Below are positions 11,501 to 20,330 of a stretch of 64,000 bases of DNA, piece by piece; within the stretch, counting starts at the first letter, position 1; each line of letters opens with the position of its first letter. The notes under the pieces were generated by a model. The model did not search any database and was not told the DNA's origin. It was given only the letters and a program-made list of their open reading frames with translations. This stretch comes from Eublepharis macularius (taxonomy: Eukaryota > Chordata > Lepidosauria > Squamata > Eublepharidae): the NCBI RefSeq assembly GCF_028583425.1, contig NC_072793.1:101355689-101419688 (forward strand), read 5' to 3'. The position numbers and the translations under genes were made by a program.

Positions 11501-12355
11501 CGCGTCCCAAACTTTACTGGTTGGTACTTCTTTATTCACGTTATATTGTATAAAAAACTTTGTCTCTCTTCTCAATATTTCCATATTCTCACTTTCCTGT
11601 AACAAGTCCTCATTTATTCTCCAGGCTTTCCTTTTTCTCCTTTTTCCAAATTTCCACATGATTGGATTGTGATCTGAGCCTACCATCGGCATTATTTCTA
11701 CCTCCTTAGTCCATAACGCTAAGTCCTTTGAGGCCCAGATCATATCAATTCTTGATAATGTAAGATGCCTTGCAGAATAAAAAGTAAACTGTTTGGTTTT
11801 AGGATATTCTCTCCTCCATACGTCTTCGAGAGTCTCTTGTTGAATCAACTCAAAAAAAAGCTTTGGCAATAGTCCTCTTTTCTTTTGTGCTGTTGTAGTC
11901 TTTTTGTCTAGTTCCAAATCTGTCACTCCATTGAAATCTCCAGCAAGAATTATCTGGTCATATACAAGATCGTCTAAATGCTTCCTTAAATCCTCAAAGA
12001 AGCTTTCCTTTGCACCGTTAGGTGCATAAAGTCCGACTACCAACACTCTCTTTAAATTCCAATTACATTCCACTGCTACAAATCTAGCTTCCACATCTCT
12101 CATAACAAATTTTGGCTGCAGCTCCTCTTTTATGTACAACACCACTCCTCTTTTTTTCTTGTTAGAGGCCGCTACAAATTCTTTGCCCAATTTTCCAGAT
12201 TTTAAATATTTTACATCCTGTTTTCTAATATGGGTCTCCTGCAAACAAACAATATCACATTTTTGTTTTAGTAGCCAATGAAAAATATTTTTCCTCTTAT
12301 TCGGTGAGTTTAGTCCATTTACATTCCAAGATAATACTTTACACTCCATATTCAT
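8594..12355 (-). CDS. L1 ORF2 protein (endonuclease / reverse transcriptase)
   Basis: This 1253-residue protein nicks target DNA and copies L1 RNA in place. The N-terminal 240 residues are an APE-type endonuclease: SWNVNGLN with N13, QETH with E40, AGDFNG with D140/N142, and GSDHNP. A lysine-rich linker follows. The reverse transcriptase region has LIPKEGQDLTNVKNYRPISL, FFFVDAEKAFD, GTRQGCPLSPLLF and the catalytic AFADDIML near residue 697. The C-terminal cysteine motif C-x2-C-x7-H-x4-C lies near residue 1110. The length is close to the usual 1.25-1.28 kresidues of L1 ORF2. The start codon overlaps the ORF1 stop (ATGA). There is no frameshift or internal stop. Confidence 0.97.
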   Translation of the reverse strand: MNMECKVLSWNVNGLNSPNKRKNIFHWLLKQKCDIVCLQETHIRKQDVKYLKSGKLGKEFVAASNKKKRGVVLYIKEELQPKFVMRDVEARFVAVECNWNLKRVLVVGLYAPNGAKESFFEDLRKHLDDLVYDQIILAGDFNGVTDLELDKKTTTAQKKRGLLPKLFFELIQQETLEDVWRREYPKTKQFTFYSARHLTLSRIDMIWASKDLALWTKEVEIMPMVGSDHNPIMWKFGKRRKRKAWRINEDLLQESENMEILRRETKFFIQYNVNKEVPTSKVWDAYKAVVRGILMDLNGRARKKKEEKRQEIEEKIKAKEVQLKKRPGKKKIHQEIKILQEQLTAMSNKELEWNLKRLNQKAFEGANKPGKYLAWQLKKKREKKIINKICEENKTYLEQTTISRAFYKFYAKLYNKKEVTKESIASYLEKTKLPEISEAWRNKLNSEVTDEEISKAIQSANLGKAPGPDGLTAKFYKTMANELAPFLKEVMNGIFRDQRIPDTWSEANISLIPKEGQDLTNVKNYRPISLLNNDYKIFAKILAERLKGWLSEVIEEEQAGFLPDRQIRDNLRTVINAIEYYDKRCDKEVGFFFVDAEKAFDNLNWDFLFATMEKLQLGERFIRAIKEIYRDQTAAIVVNDELTKKLTISKGTRQGCPLSPLLFILVLEILMIQIRQDEEIRGIKIRDYSYKVRAFADDIMLIVEDPLENMPKVIDKIKEFGDLAGFFINKKKSKILCKNMTKQKQQLLMETTDCEVTSKVKYLGVELTAKNIDLFKNNYEKLWTQIERDLIKWNRLNLSWLGRIAAVKMNVLPRVMFLLQTIPIIRDSKQFEKWQRKISDFVWAGKKPRVKVKVLQDAKERGGMQLPNLRLYHDAICLVWLKEWMTLKNKKLLALEGYKKIFGWHAYLWHDKVKVNSMFLHHFVRKSLYIIWKKYRIYLQEGTPLWVVPYEVIDPRAVDNEQQCLTYKEITKTEVSKLRIKTQEELSPNYDWFQYRQIRDLYNSDSAKGGIRTENSELEQTLLKEDKKRISKVYQVLLKWYTEDEIVKTQMVKWAINFNKEITMEAWEYLWKTTMKTTTCINIKENIFKMIYRWYMTPKKIALGNLNTSNKCWKCRKHEGSLYHMWWSCEVARQFWGEIIREMSEILQFQINKNPELLLLNLGMEGIPAHHRTLIFYMTAAARLLYAQKWKVLEVPTIEDWIYKLLYMAEMDKMTRKLRDLDSGQFNTDWEKLKQYLEKKWEVGGKLWQFENY

Positions 12356-13134
12356 GGTTTTGTTGGTAAGTCTTTTTCATTGTCCTTGATAAATCTCTCC
12401 ATCTCCCGCTCAGATCTGATGCGTTTTTTTGCCCCTCCAAACTCAAAGGACACTCCTTCCGGTAACTCCCATCTGTATCTGATATTCATGTCCTTCAAAG
12501 TCTGAATTAGCACTCTATATTTTTTCCTGTCCATTAACACTGATCTGGGCAGTTCCTTCATTATAATAATCGTCTTGCCATCAATCTCCAATGGATCTTG
12601 AAATTGTTTTGTCACAGTCCTCTCTTTCATGTTTCTAGTTGTAAACTGCACAATCACATCCCTTGGTAGTTTCCTCTGGGTTGCAATTCTCGAGTTCACA
12701 CGGTACGCCACATCTAGGATAGCCACAATTTCCTCCTCCTCCTTCCCCAGGTAATCAGCCAACACCTCAGTCATCTGTTCTTGCGCTGACTTCCCTTCCA
12801 CTTCTGGCAGACCACGAAAACGAAGCTGCTTCTCCATGTGTTTAGTTTCTGCAACTGAAATCCTCCCCTTCACCAGTCTCATCTCTGTTTGTTGCGTGTC
12901 TATTAAATTCTCCATCGCGTCTTCTACTGTTTTAACTCTCTGCTGCGTTCCTTGTAATTCACTATTAATCGTTTCCACGCCTTTTTTCACTTCTGACAGC
13001 TCCGACTTTACTGTCTGTGTAACTTCTTTGACCTCTTTAATAAGCTCCAATTTCGTGTCCTTAAGTTCTTTCATCATGTCTATAAGTTTTTTGTCCAAAT
13101 TTTCTATTGCCGATTGCCACTCTTTTTTCGACAT
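12352..13134 (-). CDS. L1 ORF1 protein (RNA-binding nucleic-acid chaperone)
   Basis: A 260-residue protein that coats L1 RNA as trimers. Residues about 5-105 are a heptad-like coiled coil rich in K, E and L. The middle carries an RRM-like domain (LRFRGLPEVEGKSA, then DVAYRVNSR), and the C-terminal domain has PRDVIVQF, 'ILMKELPRSVL'-like and YRWELPEGVSFEF blocks. This is the usual L1 ORF1 order, although the protein is shorter than the mammalian form of about 340 residues. The start is the first ATG after the 5' UTR. The stop TGA shares bases with the ORF2 ATG. Confidence 0.93.
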   Translation of the reverse strand: MSKKEWQSAIENLDKKLIDMMKELKDTKLELIKEVKEVTQTVKSELSEVKKGVETINSELQGTQQRVKTVEDAMENLIDTQQTEMRLVKGRISVAETKHMEKQLRFRGLPEVEGKSAQEQMTEVLADYLGKEEEEIVAILDVAYRVNSRIATQRKLPRDVIVQFTTRNMKERTVTKQFQDPLEIDGKTIIIMKELPRSVLMDRKKYRVLIQTLKDMNIRYRWELPEGVSFEFGGAKKRIRSEREMERFIKDNEKDLPTKP

Positions 13135-14045
13135 CGTGGGGCTTGCTTTAGCTCGCTCCCACGAATCTGCTCTCTTCCTTAGCTCCGTGGCGTATATTTA
13201 AACGTTTTCCTTTTTTTCAAATGTCCCAATCTTTGCCAAAATTAATTTTTTGTATCCAAAATGTCGGGCGTCTTTTCTCTATGGTTTCTCTATATTATTG
13301 TAATCCAAGATGGCCTACTTCCTCTTCCGCTGAAGCCGCGACCCTTCCCCTTTCAAAAATGGCAATTCCCTACTTCCTGTCCGTCGGCAAGGGCCGCTTC
13401 CCTCCAGCCACTCTATTGTTGTTACGCACTTCCTGTCTCCCGTCTTCCCACAGCAGGTCTCGCGATGGTGTCTTTTTCCCACAGCTCCAAAACCACAGGT
13501 ATTCAAAACAATAGTCCGATTTTTGCAATAACTTCTTTAAATTTGGTCTCTTTTAAAATACAACTCCTGCCGAGTCTTCACCTCCTTTTCACTAGTCTGT
13601 TGCAGTTTAAAAATCTACTTTCTTTCCTCTCTGTTTTTATCAATCTGTCCCGTTTCAAGAGATAGCGATCTTTACCTTCTCTTCAACTTTCTCGGGTTGT
13701 AATCGCTGTTTCGATCTTAAATTCTCCTCTCGACTTCCCTCCCCGATCGAAGCTTGGGTATGTAGGTCTTATGCCAGCCGAATTGGCCCCAAAACTGCCG
13801 CAGAGATTATAGCCGACCCGTCGCAAGGTGGGACCTCAAGGATCGGGGGGGAGACTCCTTGTGTAGAGCCCCCCCTCGTCCGAGATCTAGCTCACCCTAG
13901 GGTCTTGAGCGTTCTTTGCCTGCTCCCCGCCTGAGAGCAGTCGGCCGCGGGTTATTTTCACCCCTCCGGCCGGTTAAAACGGCAGTCCGGTCAGCTCCGC
14001 AAATGGAGCTGCGTTAGACCTCCATGAATCCCAAACCGGAAGTCC
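13135..14045 (-). promoter_or_regulatory. L1 5' UTR / internal promoter region
   Basis: GC- and CpG-rich leader of about 910 bp between the element's 5' end (GGACTTCCGGTTTGGG on the minus strand at 14045) and ORF1. In L1 elements this region carries the internal RNA polymerase II promoter. The end at 14045 directly abuts the duplication, so the leader looks untruncated. Individual factor sites are not assigned. Confidence 0.75.
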
Positions 14046-14060
14046 GACATTGGTTAATTA
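14046..14060. repeat. L1 target-site duplication (5' side of element)
   Basis: Exact copy of 7916-7930 (GACATTGGTTAATTA), adjoining the first base of the L1 5' UTR. Confidence 0.95.
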
Positions 14061-14730
14061 GATTTTGTCACATTTATTTCCCTGTTGCAGGCCCAATAAA
14101 AGGCATAATCTTTCTTATTTTATGCTGAAGCAGCTTGTTTTTGCTCTGAATTACTCTCAGAATGTGGGCTGAACTAGACATTACCTGCAGATGTGTGTAA
14201 CTCACCCTTGACAGCCCTCACCTGCAAAAAAGCTTCAGGAGAGGGAATAATGTGAACACTTTTCAGCTCCAAGAAGCCCCCCTAATCTGTTTTTCCCATT
14301 CAGAATTCCAAACACATATTTGTCCTGGCAAGTGAAACTCTCAAAGAGATCAGAAAGATGATGATCACCCATGCAATGATCACTCTGCCGAATTGTGCAC
14401 CTTACTTCTTCGTAAGATTACTTAGATTGCAGTAGATACATTTTAATGTGTTTACACATGTGCTAAAAAGGTTGGGGAGTAGAATGGACAAGGGAACTGG
14501 AGAAGGAACAGACAGGTGTAACTGTAGCAACAGAGTTTCCTTTCATCAAAAACTTTGACCTGGCAAAATTCTAGGCTGAGACTGGATGATCCTAACTAAA
14601 GATCCAGTTCTTATGTATTTGTTTAATGTAGCAAAGTCACCAGGAGGAAAAACCACATTCTGGTGGTTACGTTATGTTAAAGATGCATATGAGATTTGGG
14701 CCATAGAGACGGTACATGGATTACAAGTCA
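14061..14730. other. No recognised feature
   Basis: Non-coding sequence continuing the pre-insertion locus interrupted by L1. I see no repeat or exon. Confidence 0.4.
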
Positions 14731-14732
14731 TA

Positions 14733-14800
14733 GTCATAGAATCATAGAGTTAGAAAGTGTCTTAAAGACCATCTATTCCAACCCCCTGTCCAATGTAGGA
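14733..14800 (-). repeat. CR1 3'-end fragment
   Basis: 'catagaatcatagagttagaa' followed by 'gaccatctattccaacccc' is the reverse complement of the CR1 3' terminus: the 'ggttggactagatggtc' block, then the ATTCTATG-type octamer repeats. It points the opposite way to the CR1 fragment that follows. Confidence 0.75.
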
Positions 14801-14804
14801 ACAG

Positions 14805-15410
14805 ATTTGAATAAGATGCGATTTAACAAGGATAAGTGTCAGGTTCTGCACCTGGGTAACAAAAATGCAAAGCATGCATACTGGATGGGGGATACACTTC
14901 TCAGGAGGAGTGTGTGTGAACAAGATCTTGGGGTACAGGTGACTAGGAAGCTAAATGTGAACAGATAGTGTGATGCAGCAGCAAAAAAGGCAAATTCAGT
15001 CTTGGAGTGTATTAACAAAGGCATAACATCCAAATCATAGGATGTCATTGTCCCACTATGTATTGTGTTGGTCAGGCCCCATCTAGAGTACTGTGTGGAA
15101 TTCTGGAGGCCTCACTTCAAAAAGGATGTGGACAAATTGGAACAGATGCAGAGGAGAGCAACCAAAATGATCGGGGGGGGGGACTGGAGACCAAGCCCTA
15201 TGAGGAAAGACTGAAGAACTTGAGGATGTTCATTTTGGAGAAGAGGAGGTTCATAGGAGACGTAATTGCTCTCTTTAAGAATTTAAAAGGCTGTTGCTTA
15301 GGGAATGGAAGGGAGCTGTTTTTGTTTGCAACAGAAGATAGGACTTGCAATAATAGGTTTAAACTATAGGAAGGAAGGTACCAGCTGGGCCTGCTCTTCA
15401 AGGAGAAAAC
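14805..15410 (+). pseudogene. CR1 LINE ORF2 C-terminal relic
   Basis: The open part 14810-14968 reads FNKDKCQVLHLGNKNA and, further on, CEQDLGV, the hallmark end of the CR1 reverse transcriptase ('MKFNKDKC-VLHLG'). The next part continues in shifted frames with CR1-like blocks: 'ILE-WR-ASLQK' near 15090, '[13 protein letters not shown]' near 15190 and a FILEKRR-like block near 15230. It is a 5'-truncated, frameshifted copy and not functional. Confidence 0.85.
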
Positions 15411-15489
15411 TGAGGCAAAATAGGCATTGAGCCTTTCTGCCTTCTCTCTGTCAGAGTTTCTCTATTTTCACCCAGCAATGGGGTAGTGT

Positions 15490-15786
15490 TCATGGCCATG
15501 TTATTTGTTTCTCACATGGATCATCACAAATGGGTAATGGTCTGCTGGTTTGACTAGCTTGGCCATCTGGTTGGTGATATCCTTGATCTTCATCCCTGGC
15601 AAGCAACACACCTCTCAGGCCATGGGGGTCAGGCCAGGACACATGTTGTTTCATACCCCTGAGCACAGAGTCACCAATCACCAAGACTTCCTTTTTCTTT
15701 ATAATGGTATTTGTTTGTATCTCCGTGGCATCCCTACTTGTTCTTTCAGGTCCTTGTTGTTGTACATTGGCTAGTGACTCTGACAT
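15490..15786 (-). pseudogene. CR1 ORF1 esterase-domain relic
   Basis: Minus-strand translation contains KKEVLVIGDSVLRGM, a SGNH/GDS-type esterase block I, followed by PDPHGLRGVLLARDED. This matches the esterase-like domain in ORF1 of CR1 LINEs. The catalytic-triad end is lost. It points opposite to the CR1 ORF2 relic at 14805-15410, so it comes from a separate insertion. The same ORF1 appears to continue, interrupted, at 16318-17105. Confidence 0.75.
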
Positions 15787-15826
15787 ATCAGCAAAGGCCT
15801 GGAATCAATTTCTCAGCTCCAGTGGC

Positions 15827-16317
15827 CAGGGCCAGATCTAGGGTTGCAGGCGCTCAGGGCAACCCTAGTCTGACCCTTCACACGCACATGCACAGTGTGC
15901 GTGTGCTCCCGGCGCTGCGTGAAGACGTCACTTCTGTGACGTCACCACGCAGGGCGGAGCGTGCCACCCACACGGTGCACCAGCAGAGGCAGCGTGCAGG
16001 GCTGGGAAGCTGCCCATGCCATTTGCCTCCCCGCAGGACAGGGGGCGGGTGGCCACCCACTGTCCTGTGGGGAGGCGAATGGTATGGGCAGCCTTGCAGC
16101 CCCCCGTGCTGCCTTTTGCCTACCCCACAGGACAGGGGGTATGCAGCAAGCTGGCCGCCCCCTGTCCTGCGAGGCAGGCGAAAGGCAGCGCGGGGGGCTG
16201 CAAGGCTGCCCGCGCTGCCGCCCGCACACTCCTGGCAGCTGGCAGCTGCTCCCGGTGCCCCCTCCCTGGCGGCGCTGGGGGCAGACTACCCCCCTGCCCC
16301 CCCTTGATCCAGCCCTG
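15827..16317. mobile_element. hAT-type non-autonomous element (491 bp) with 8-bp duplication
   Basis: Left end CAGGGCCAGATCTAGGG (15827-15843) and right end CCCTTGATCCAGCCCTG (16301-16317) are imperfect terminal inverted repeats starting CAGGG, typical of hAT. The 8-bp duplication CCAGTGGC is exact at 15819-15826 and 16318-16325. The interior is very GC-rich and has partly repeated blocks ('ggacaggggg...gcagcc...cgccccctgtcctg'). At 15921-15946 it holds GACGTCACTTCTGTGACGTC. The open frames are composition-driven and show no transposase. It sits inside a CR1 ORF1 relic. Confidence 0.88.
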
Positions 16318-17105
16318 CCAGTGGCACTTCGTGCTGTTTTGCTCTGCGCTCTCTTGCTTGTGCTGTCGATCCCTGAGGAGGTTCATTAGGAAAATATGTT
16401 GGGATTTTTGCAAGTTTCCTACATTCAGTCATGAAAAAGTTAAATTGTTATTCTGTTTGTTTAGTCAGATAGCTAGTTAGCATAGGACCACTTCGGCCTC
16501 GAGTAAAAAATTCCTGCTATAGAAAGGGAAGTCTTTAGTCTTAATGAAGGAATCTAGGATTGTCTATTGGATGAGCCAGTTTATTGGGGGGGGGCAATTA
16601 GCTAGCAACATATACTAAGGTTTTATTGCTCTTTGTTTCAGTGTTCTCTGTACTCAATCTCAGTCTCTAAATTTCTCTCTCTAAGCTCCTAGACTAGCCA
16701 TCAAGATGTAGTTAGTTAGCTATTATTTATTTTCTCACCAAATGTACCATTTTTCCTTGTTATGTAGTAAAGTATTTTATAGAGCTGAAACCACAGAAGT
16801 CTGTCTACTTATTTCCAATGCACTATTATCAAACACTACTATCTTACTTATCTCTTTTTTAATCTCACCCGCCAACAAAATATTCTGATTTGTTGTCCCT
16901 TCCACCACTCTACTTATCCTTTTGCAGGGCCTAAGTCTTTTGCTGATGAAATCTTCCCTTTCTTTGATCTCTTGAAGTGTACCAATCCGTTCCTCCAGGT
17001 TCCTCACTTTCTCTTCTAGTAACACTACCAGCTTTCACTTATGAAGTCCTTGTCTTCAGGGAGAAAGACAATCATGGCACACACCTGGCAGGTATCTAGA
17101 TATGA
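16318..17105 (-). pseudogene. CR1 ORF1 N-terminal relic
   Basis: Minus-strand frames carry a coiled-coil stretch near 16955-17025 (LEEKVRNLEERIGTLQEI) and, nearer the hAT element, CQVCAMIVFLPEDKDF. Both resemble the N-terminal half of CR1 ORF1 proteins, which have a cysteine-containing domain and a coiled coil. Together with 15490-15786 this forms one decayed ORF1, split by the 491-bp hAT element and bordered by the 3.56-kb hAT element. Confidence 0.55.
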
Positions 17106-17113
17106 CTCTTCAG
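17106..17113. repeat. 8-bp target-site duplication, left
   Basis: CTCTTCAG, repeated exactly at 20672-20679. The 8-bp size is characteristic of hAT transposition. Confidence 0.92.
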
Positions 17114-17569
17114 TATGGGCACGAACAGCATTACGAATGAAAAAAACTAACGAACAGGCCGCTCGGCTGCATGTGAACGGGCTGTTTGGGATGCGCCATT
17201 CCAGCCAAACAGGTGGTCGGCGCAAGCCTCGTTTGTTGTGCTTGGCCGCTGTTCAAGAAGCCAGACACTCAGGCGCCTTCAATCAATTGCCTCAGCAACG
17301 GGGGCGGGGGGGAATGCCTGAACTCTGTCTACAGTCCCTCTGTCTCCCCGGACACCCCAATCAAAGCCCAACTTAGCTTGATGGGCAGGTTTTCCCTCCA
17401 AGCGTGGAGCTGCAAATTGGTAACAATTGGGAGCAGACACCAGGGGGGGAGGGAGGGAGGAGGGGGTGTTCTGTGGCCATGGGAACTCCAATCTCATCCC
17501 TGCAAACCCTGATAGGCAGTTCTGACTGCCAGCCACAGACCTCCTGTGTTTCTCAATCAGACCTCTGCT

Positions 17570-17577
17570 TATAAAAG
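17570..17577 (+). promoter_or_regulatory. Candidate TATA box of the hAT element
   Basis: TATAAAAG in a GC-rich setting, 390 bp before the ATG of the BED-finger ORF and on the same strand. It is a plausible core promoter for the transposon transcript. Confidence 0.5.
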
Positions 17578-17724
17578 GGTACTGCGCTCCCAGTTCTGGT
17601 TTCACTTTCAGCAAGCAGTGGAGTGGGAGAGAGCTGTTAATAGCCTTTTGGGAGACAGACAGGGAGAGTGCATTAGAGCTGGGATTTTTTTCCGTGTGGT
17701 TAGATAGGGATCTATCTCTCCACT

Positions 17725-17919
17725 GGTTCCAGGGCTGCTGCCAGGCCCTGGGGCCAAGCTCAGTGGGCACCTCGGCTGAGGGCTCACCCTGATTATTAGT
17801 GCCTGATCTGGTCAGGTCTCTGGGAGTGCTGGGCTAGTGCTCTACCCCCTCCCTCTGGTTCCAGGGCTGCTGCTACACCCTGGGGCTAAGCTCAGTGGGC
17901 ACCTCGGCTGAGGGCTCAC
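17725..17919 (+). repeat. Direct repeat, two copies, about 132-bp period
   Basis: The block starting GGTTCCAGGGCTGCTG and ending 'cacctcggctgagggctcac' occurs at 17725-17788 and again at 17857-17919 with few differences. It lies in the presumed leader of the BED-finger ORF. Confidence 0.85.
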
Positions 17920-17959
17920 AGTGTTCTCTCCTTTTCTGTCCTCCTTAATTGGTGGCACA

Positions 17960-18520
17960 ATGAGTCTTCCTGTTGTGGTGGCCGCCACGGGTGGTCGCGG
18001 GGTGAAGTGCAAAGGCAGTCCTCCTGGTTTACTTGTGGAAAGCAGTACTGGGTGTGGCTCGGGGGCAGCAGAGAGTCCTCCCTCTCCCCCAGATTCACCT
18101 GTGGGGGCTGTGGAGGAGGTTAAAGATGTCTTTCCGCTGGGGGGAGAGGATCTCTCTCAACATTTTGAGGAGGGGGTGGGTGACGGATCCCTGGAGGAAA
18201 GGTTTGTGTTTTATGAAAGATCCCTCCCGTCCCCATCCCAAACTCTCGGTGGTGTCCTCGCCTGCAGTCCACCCCTCACTCCGTCGTCCGTGGCCAGCTC
18301 CGCAGCGCAGCCTGTAACCGTTCGTCCTCCTTCCCCTGGGACAGTTAGTGGTCCACGTTTCAACACCTCCATATGGAGGCACTTTCGGGCCCTTCCTAAT
18401 GACCCCCGTGTGGTGCAGTGCCGCGCCTGTGATGTCCTGGTGTGCAGAGGCAAAAACCCGAAGCACCTGTCGTCAATGGCCCTGACTAGGCACCTGAAGA
18501 TGCACCACCCAAGCCTGTGA
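17960..18520 (+). CDS. BED-zinc-finger protein, hAT transposase N-terminus
   Basis: A 186-residue ORF from an ATG with A at -3 (CACAATGA). Residues 1-130 are proline-, serine- and glycine-rich. The C-terminal 50 residues form a BED finger: IWRHFRALPNDPRVVQCRAC, then a second part with RGKNPKHLSS and ALTRHLKMHH (C-x2-C and H-x3-H zinc ligands, leading aromatic W). BED fingers are the DNA-binding domain of many hAT transposases. The frame stops directly after the finger, and no RNase H-like core follows. A shortened binding protein and a truncated transposase exon are both possible; I favour a relic that still reads open. Confidence 0.7.
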   Translation: MSLPVVVAATGGRGVKCKGSPPGLLVESSTGCGSGAAESPPSPPDSPVGAVEEVKDVFPLGGEDLSQHFEEGVGDGSLEERFVFYERSLPSPSQTLGGVLACSPPLTPSSVASSAAQPVTVRPPSPGTVSGPRFNTSIWRHFRALPNDPRVVQCRACDVLVCRGKNPKHLSSMALTRHLKMHHPSL

Positions 18521-19074
18521 TCTTCGTCCTCGCCCAGTGAAACATCCATTGGGGGAAGAAAGGGGGCAACCAGCTCTTCTGAGTGGGGATCAGTGGGAGG
18601 GTCACCGGAATCCACCCCAAGCAAGAATCCTTGCCCTGAGGGTGACGCTGGTGGGAGCAGAGCGCTCAGGCAAGCCGCGCTCGCGGAGGTTGTCCCCTCG
18701 GGGTCTGGGACAGCGCCGCTTACAACGGCGAGGTTGAGGGCTCAGGAGGCGGGTCGTTGCGTCTTGGCAGAGACGATTGCCCTACATGGCTTGCCCATAT
18801 CCATCATGAAGTGCGTGGGCTTCTGCAGGCTACTAAAGCATCTTGCCCCTTGGTTCTCCATGCTGTCGCCACACACCCTTGCCTGTTGAGTCCCACTGCT
18901 AAGAGGCTTCTGAGGCCTTGATAGGTCTTTCTGGCACAGCCAGATCATCATGACACCTCCTTTCTACGAAGTCAAGAAAGTTGGTGATGCTGGCGGCAGC
19001 CTCCTTTGTGCACTTGTGCAACAGCTCAGGAGCAGGGGGGAATGGGCCCCTTGACTCCTGTCATTGCCGCAAAG

Positions 19075-19835
19075 GCAGGAAGGTGGCTGATGTCAGCTGC
19101 TGCTGCTGCTGCCCGTCCAAGCAACGTCTCCTGTCCCATCCATCCTCTCCTTTCCGTGAAGGCAGGAAGGCAGTTGGTGTTTGGCGGTGCCGCCCAAACT
19201 GTTATGAGTAGTGCCCATACTGCCTGCATAGGTGAGGTGTCTTGGAGTGGTGTGGAACTGCTCTGCCCCCCCCTCATTTCTCAGGGCTGCTGGCCCCTCT
19301 TTCTACCTCTCCCTCTGTGGAACCACTCCGACCCTTATGAATGACCTCTCCTGTCCTGCCCATCCCCTTCTTTCCGTGAAGGCAGGACGGTGGGTCATGT
19401 CAGCTGCCGCTTCACGAGGGACTATCCTGTCCCTCCTTGGTCATGAGGGACAGATCAGCTGCAATCATGCAGCCAATTGTACCGTATAGGGATACAGGCG
19501 GTTGCACTGCATGGTGGCTCCCCTGTCAACAGGACTGACTGGACCCCTTTGAGCTGCGTGGGAATGTGTCCCGTGACTCCCGTCCTTTCCATAAAGGCAG
19601 GAAGGTGGGCAATGGCAGCTGCTGCCACTGCCCTATTTCTTTCTCTCCCTCTCTGGGACCACCCTGACCCCTCCCAACTACCTCTTGCTTGGGAACTTTC
19701 CAGTTCCCGGTCCATACCTCTCTCTCTCGGGTACTGCCATGAGTCCCTTCCCCAACACTTGCACCGCCCCGTCTCCTTCTTTCCGTGGCGGCAGGGAGGT
19801 GGTTGATGCCAGCCACCGCCAATTTGGGGTCTTCC
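19075..19835 (+). repeat. Degenerate repeats of 'tttccgtgaaggcaggaaggtgg'-type units
   Basis: A unit of the form TTTCCGTGAAGGCAGGA-GGTGG followed by ATGTCAGCTGCTGC recurs near 19075, 19152, 19370, 19590 and 19780 with variable spacing. It lies inside the hAT element. The long open frames here follow from this GC-rich repetition and are not taken as genes. Confidence 0.7.
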
Positions 19836-19914
19836 AGGCCCCCTCACAGGATCTTTCAGCTGTGGCTCGTCGCTGCACCTGGAACCCCTTGGTCTCCCTC
19901 CACCTTACCACCTG

Positions 19915-20330
19915 GCGGCTGCAGTCCTCACCCACTTTGCTGCATAAGCAGATAACCGGTCCACCTCTGACCCGGAGGCCTGATGGGCAGGCACATGGGG
20001 GGTGCCACTGGTGACCAGCCAGACCCCCCACCCCCTGAGGGGAGGCAGCTCTCCACCGCCTCCCCAAGCCCGCCAGGCCCGGCGGCTGCAGTCCTCATCC
20101 ACCTTGCTGCATAAGCGGATAACTGGTCTGCCTCCGACCCACCTGGTGGGTGCACACATGGGGGGTGCTGCCGGCGATCAGCCAGACCCCCCCCCCCGAG
20201 GGGAGGCGGCACTCCACCACCTCCCCGAGCCTGCCAGGCCCAGTGGCCACAGTCATCAACCACCTTGCTACGTAAGCAGATCATTTTCCTCCCACCCGCA
20301 GGCCTGGTGGGCAGGCACAAGGGGGGAGGC
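19915..20330 (+). repeat. Tandem repeat, three units of about 161-167 bp
   Basis: Units begin at about 19915, 20082 and 20243 with GCGGCTGCAGTCCTCA-CCA (third copy diverged). Each contains 'cttgctgcataagc-gataac', 'gggcaggcaca-ggggggtg' and 'gaggggaggc'. It is internal to the hAT element and looks like a minisatellite expansion. Confidence 0.85.

Larger units (their letters stand above)
7931..14045 (-). mobile_element. Full-length L1 (LINE-1) retrotransposon
   Basis: A 6.1-kb non-LTR retrotransposon on the minus strand. In order it has a 0.9-kb GC-rich 5' UTR (14045-13135), ORF1 (13134-12352), ORF2 (12355-8594), a 0.66-kb 3' UTR and an interrupted poly-A (poly-T on the plus strand from 7931). 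Both ORFs are open from ATG to stop, and a perfect 15-bp duplication flanks the element. The preserved coding capacity and unmutated duplication suggest a young and possibly retrotransposition-competent copy. Whether it is active cannot be decided from sequence alone. Confidence 0.97.

Noticed and set aside
9096-11672. Several plus-strand open frames of 78-97 codons within the L1 region
   Set aside because: They lie antisense to the intact L1 ORF2 and are composition shadows; no family motif is seen.
15711-16480. Long overlapping frames on both strands in the GC-rich block
   Set aside because: They fall inside the 491-bp hAT element and follow from GC-rich repeated blocks; no conserved protein motif is seen.
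19915-20330. CRISPR-like array
   Set aside because: Units are about 165 bp with no short-repeat/spacer structure, in eukaryotic transposon DNA.
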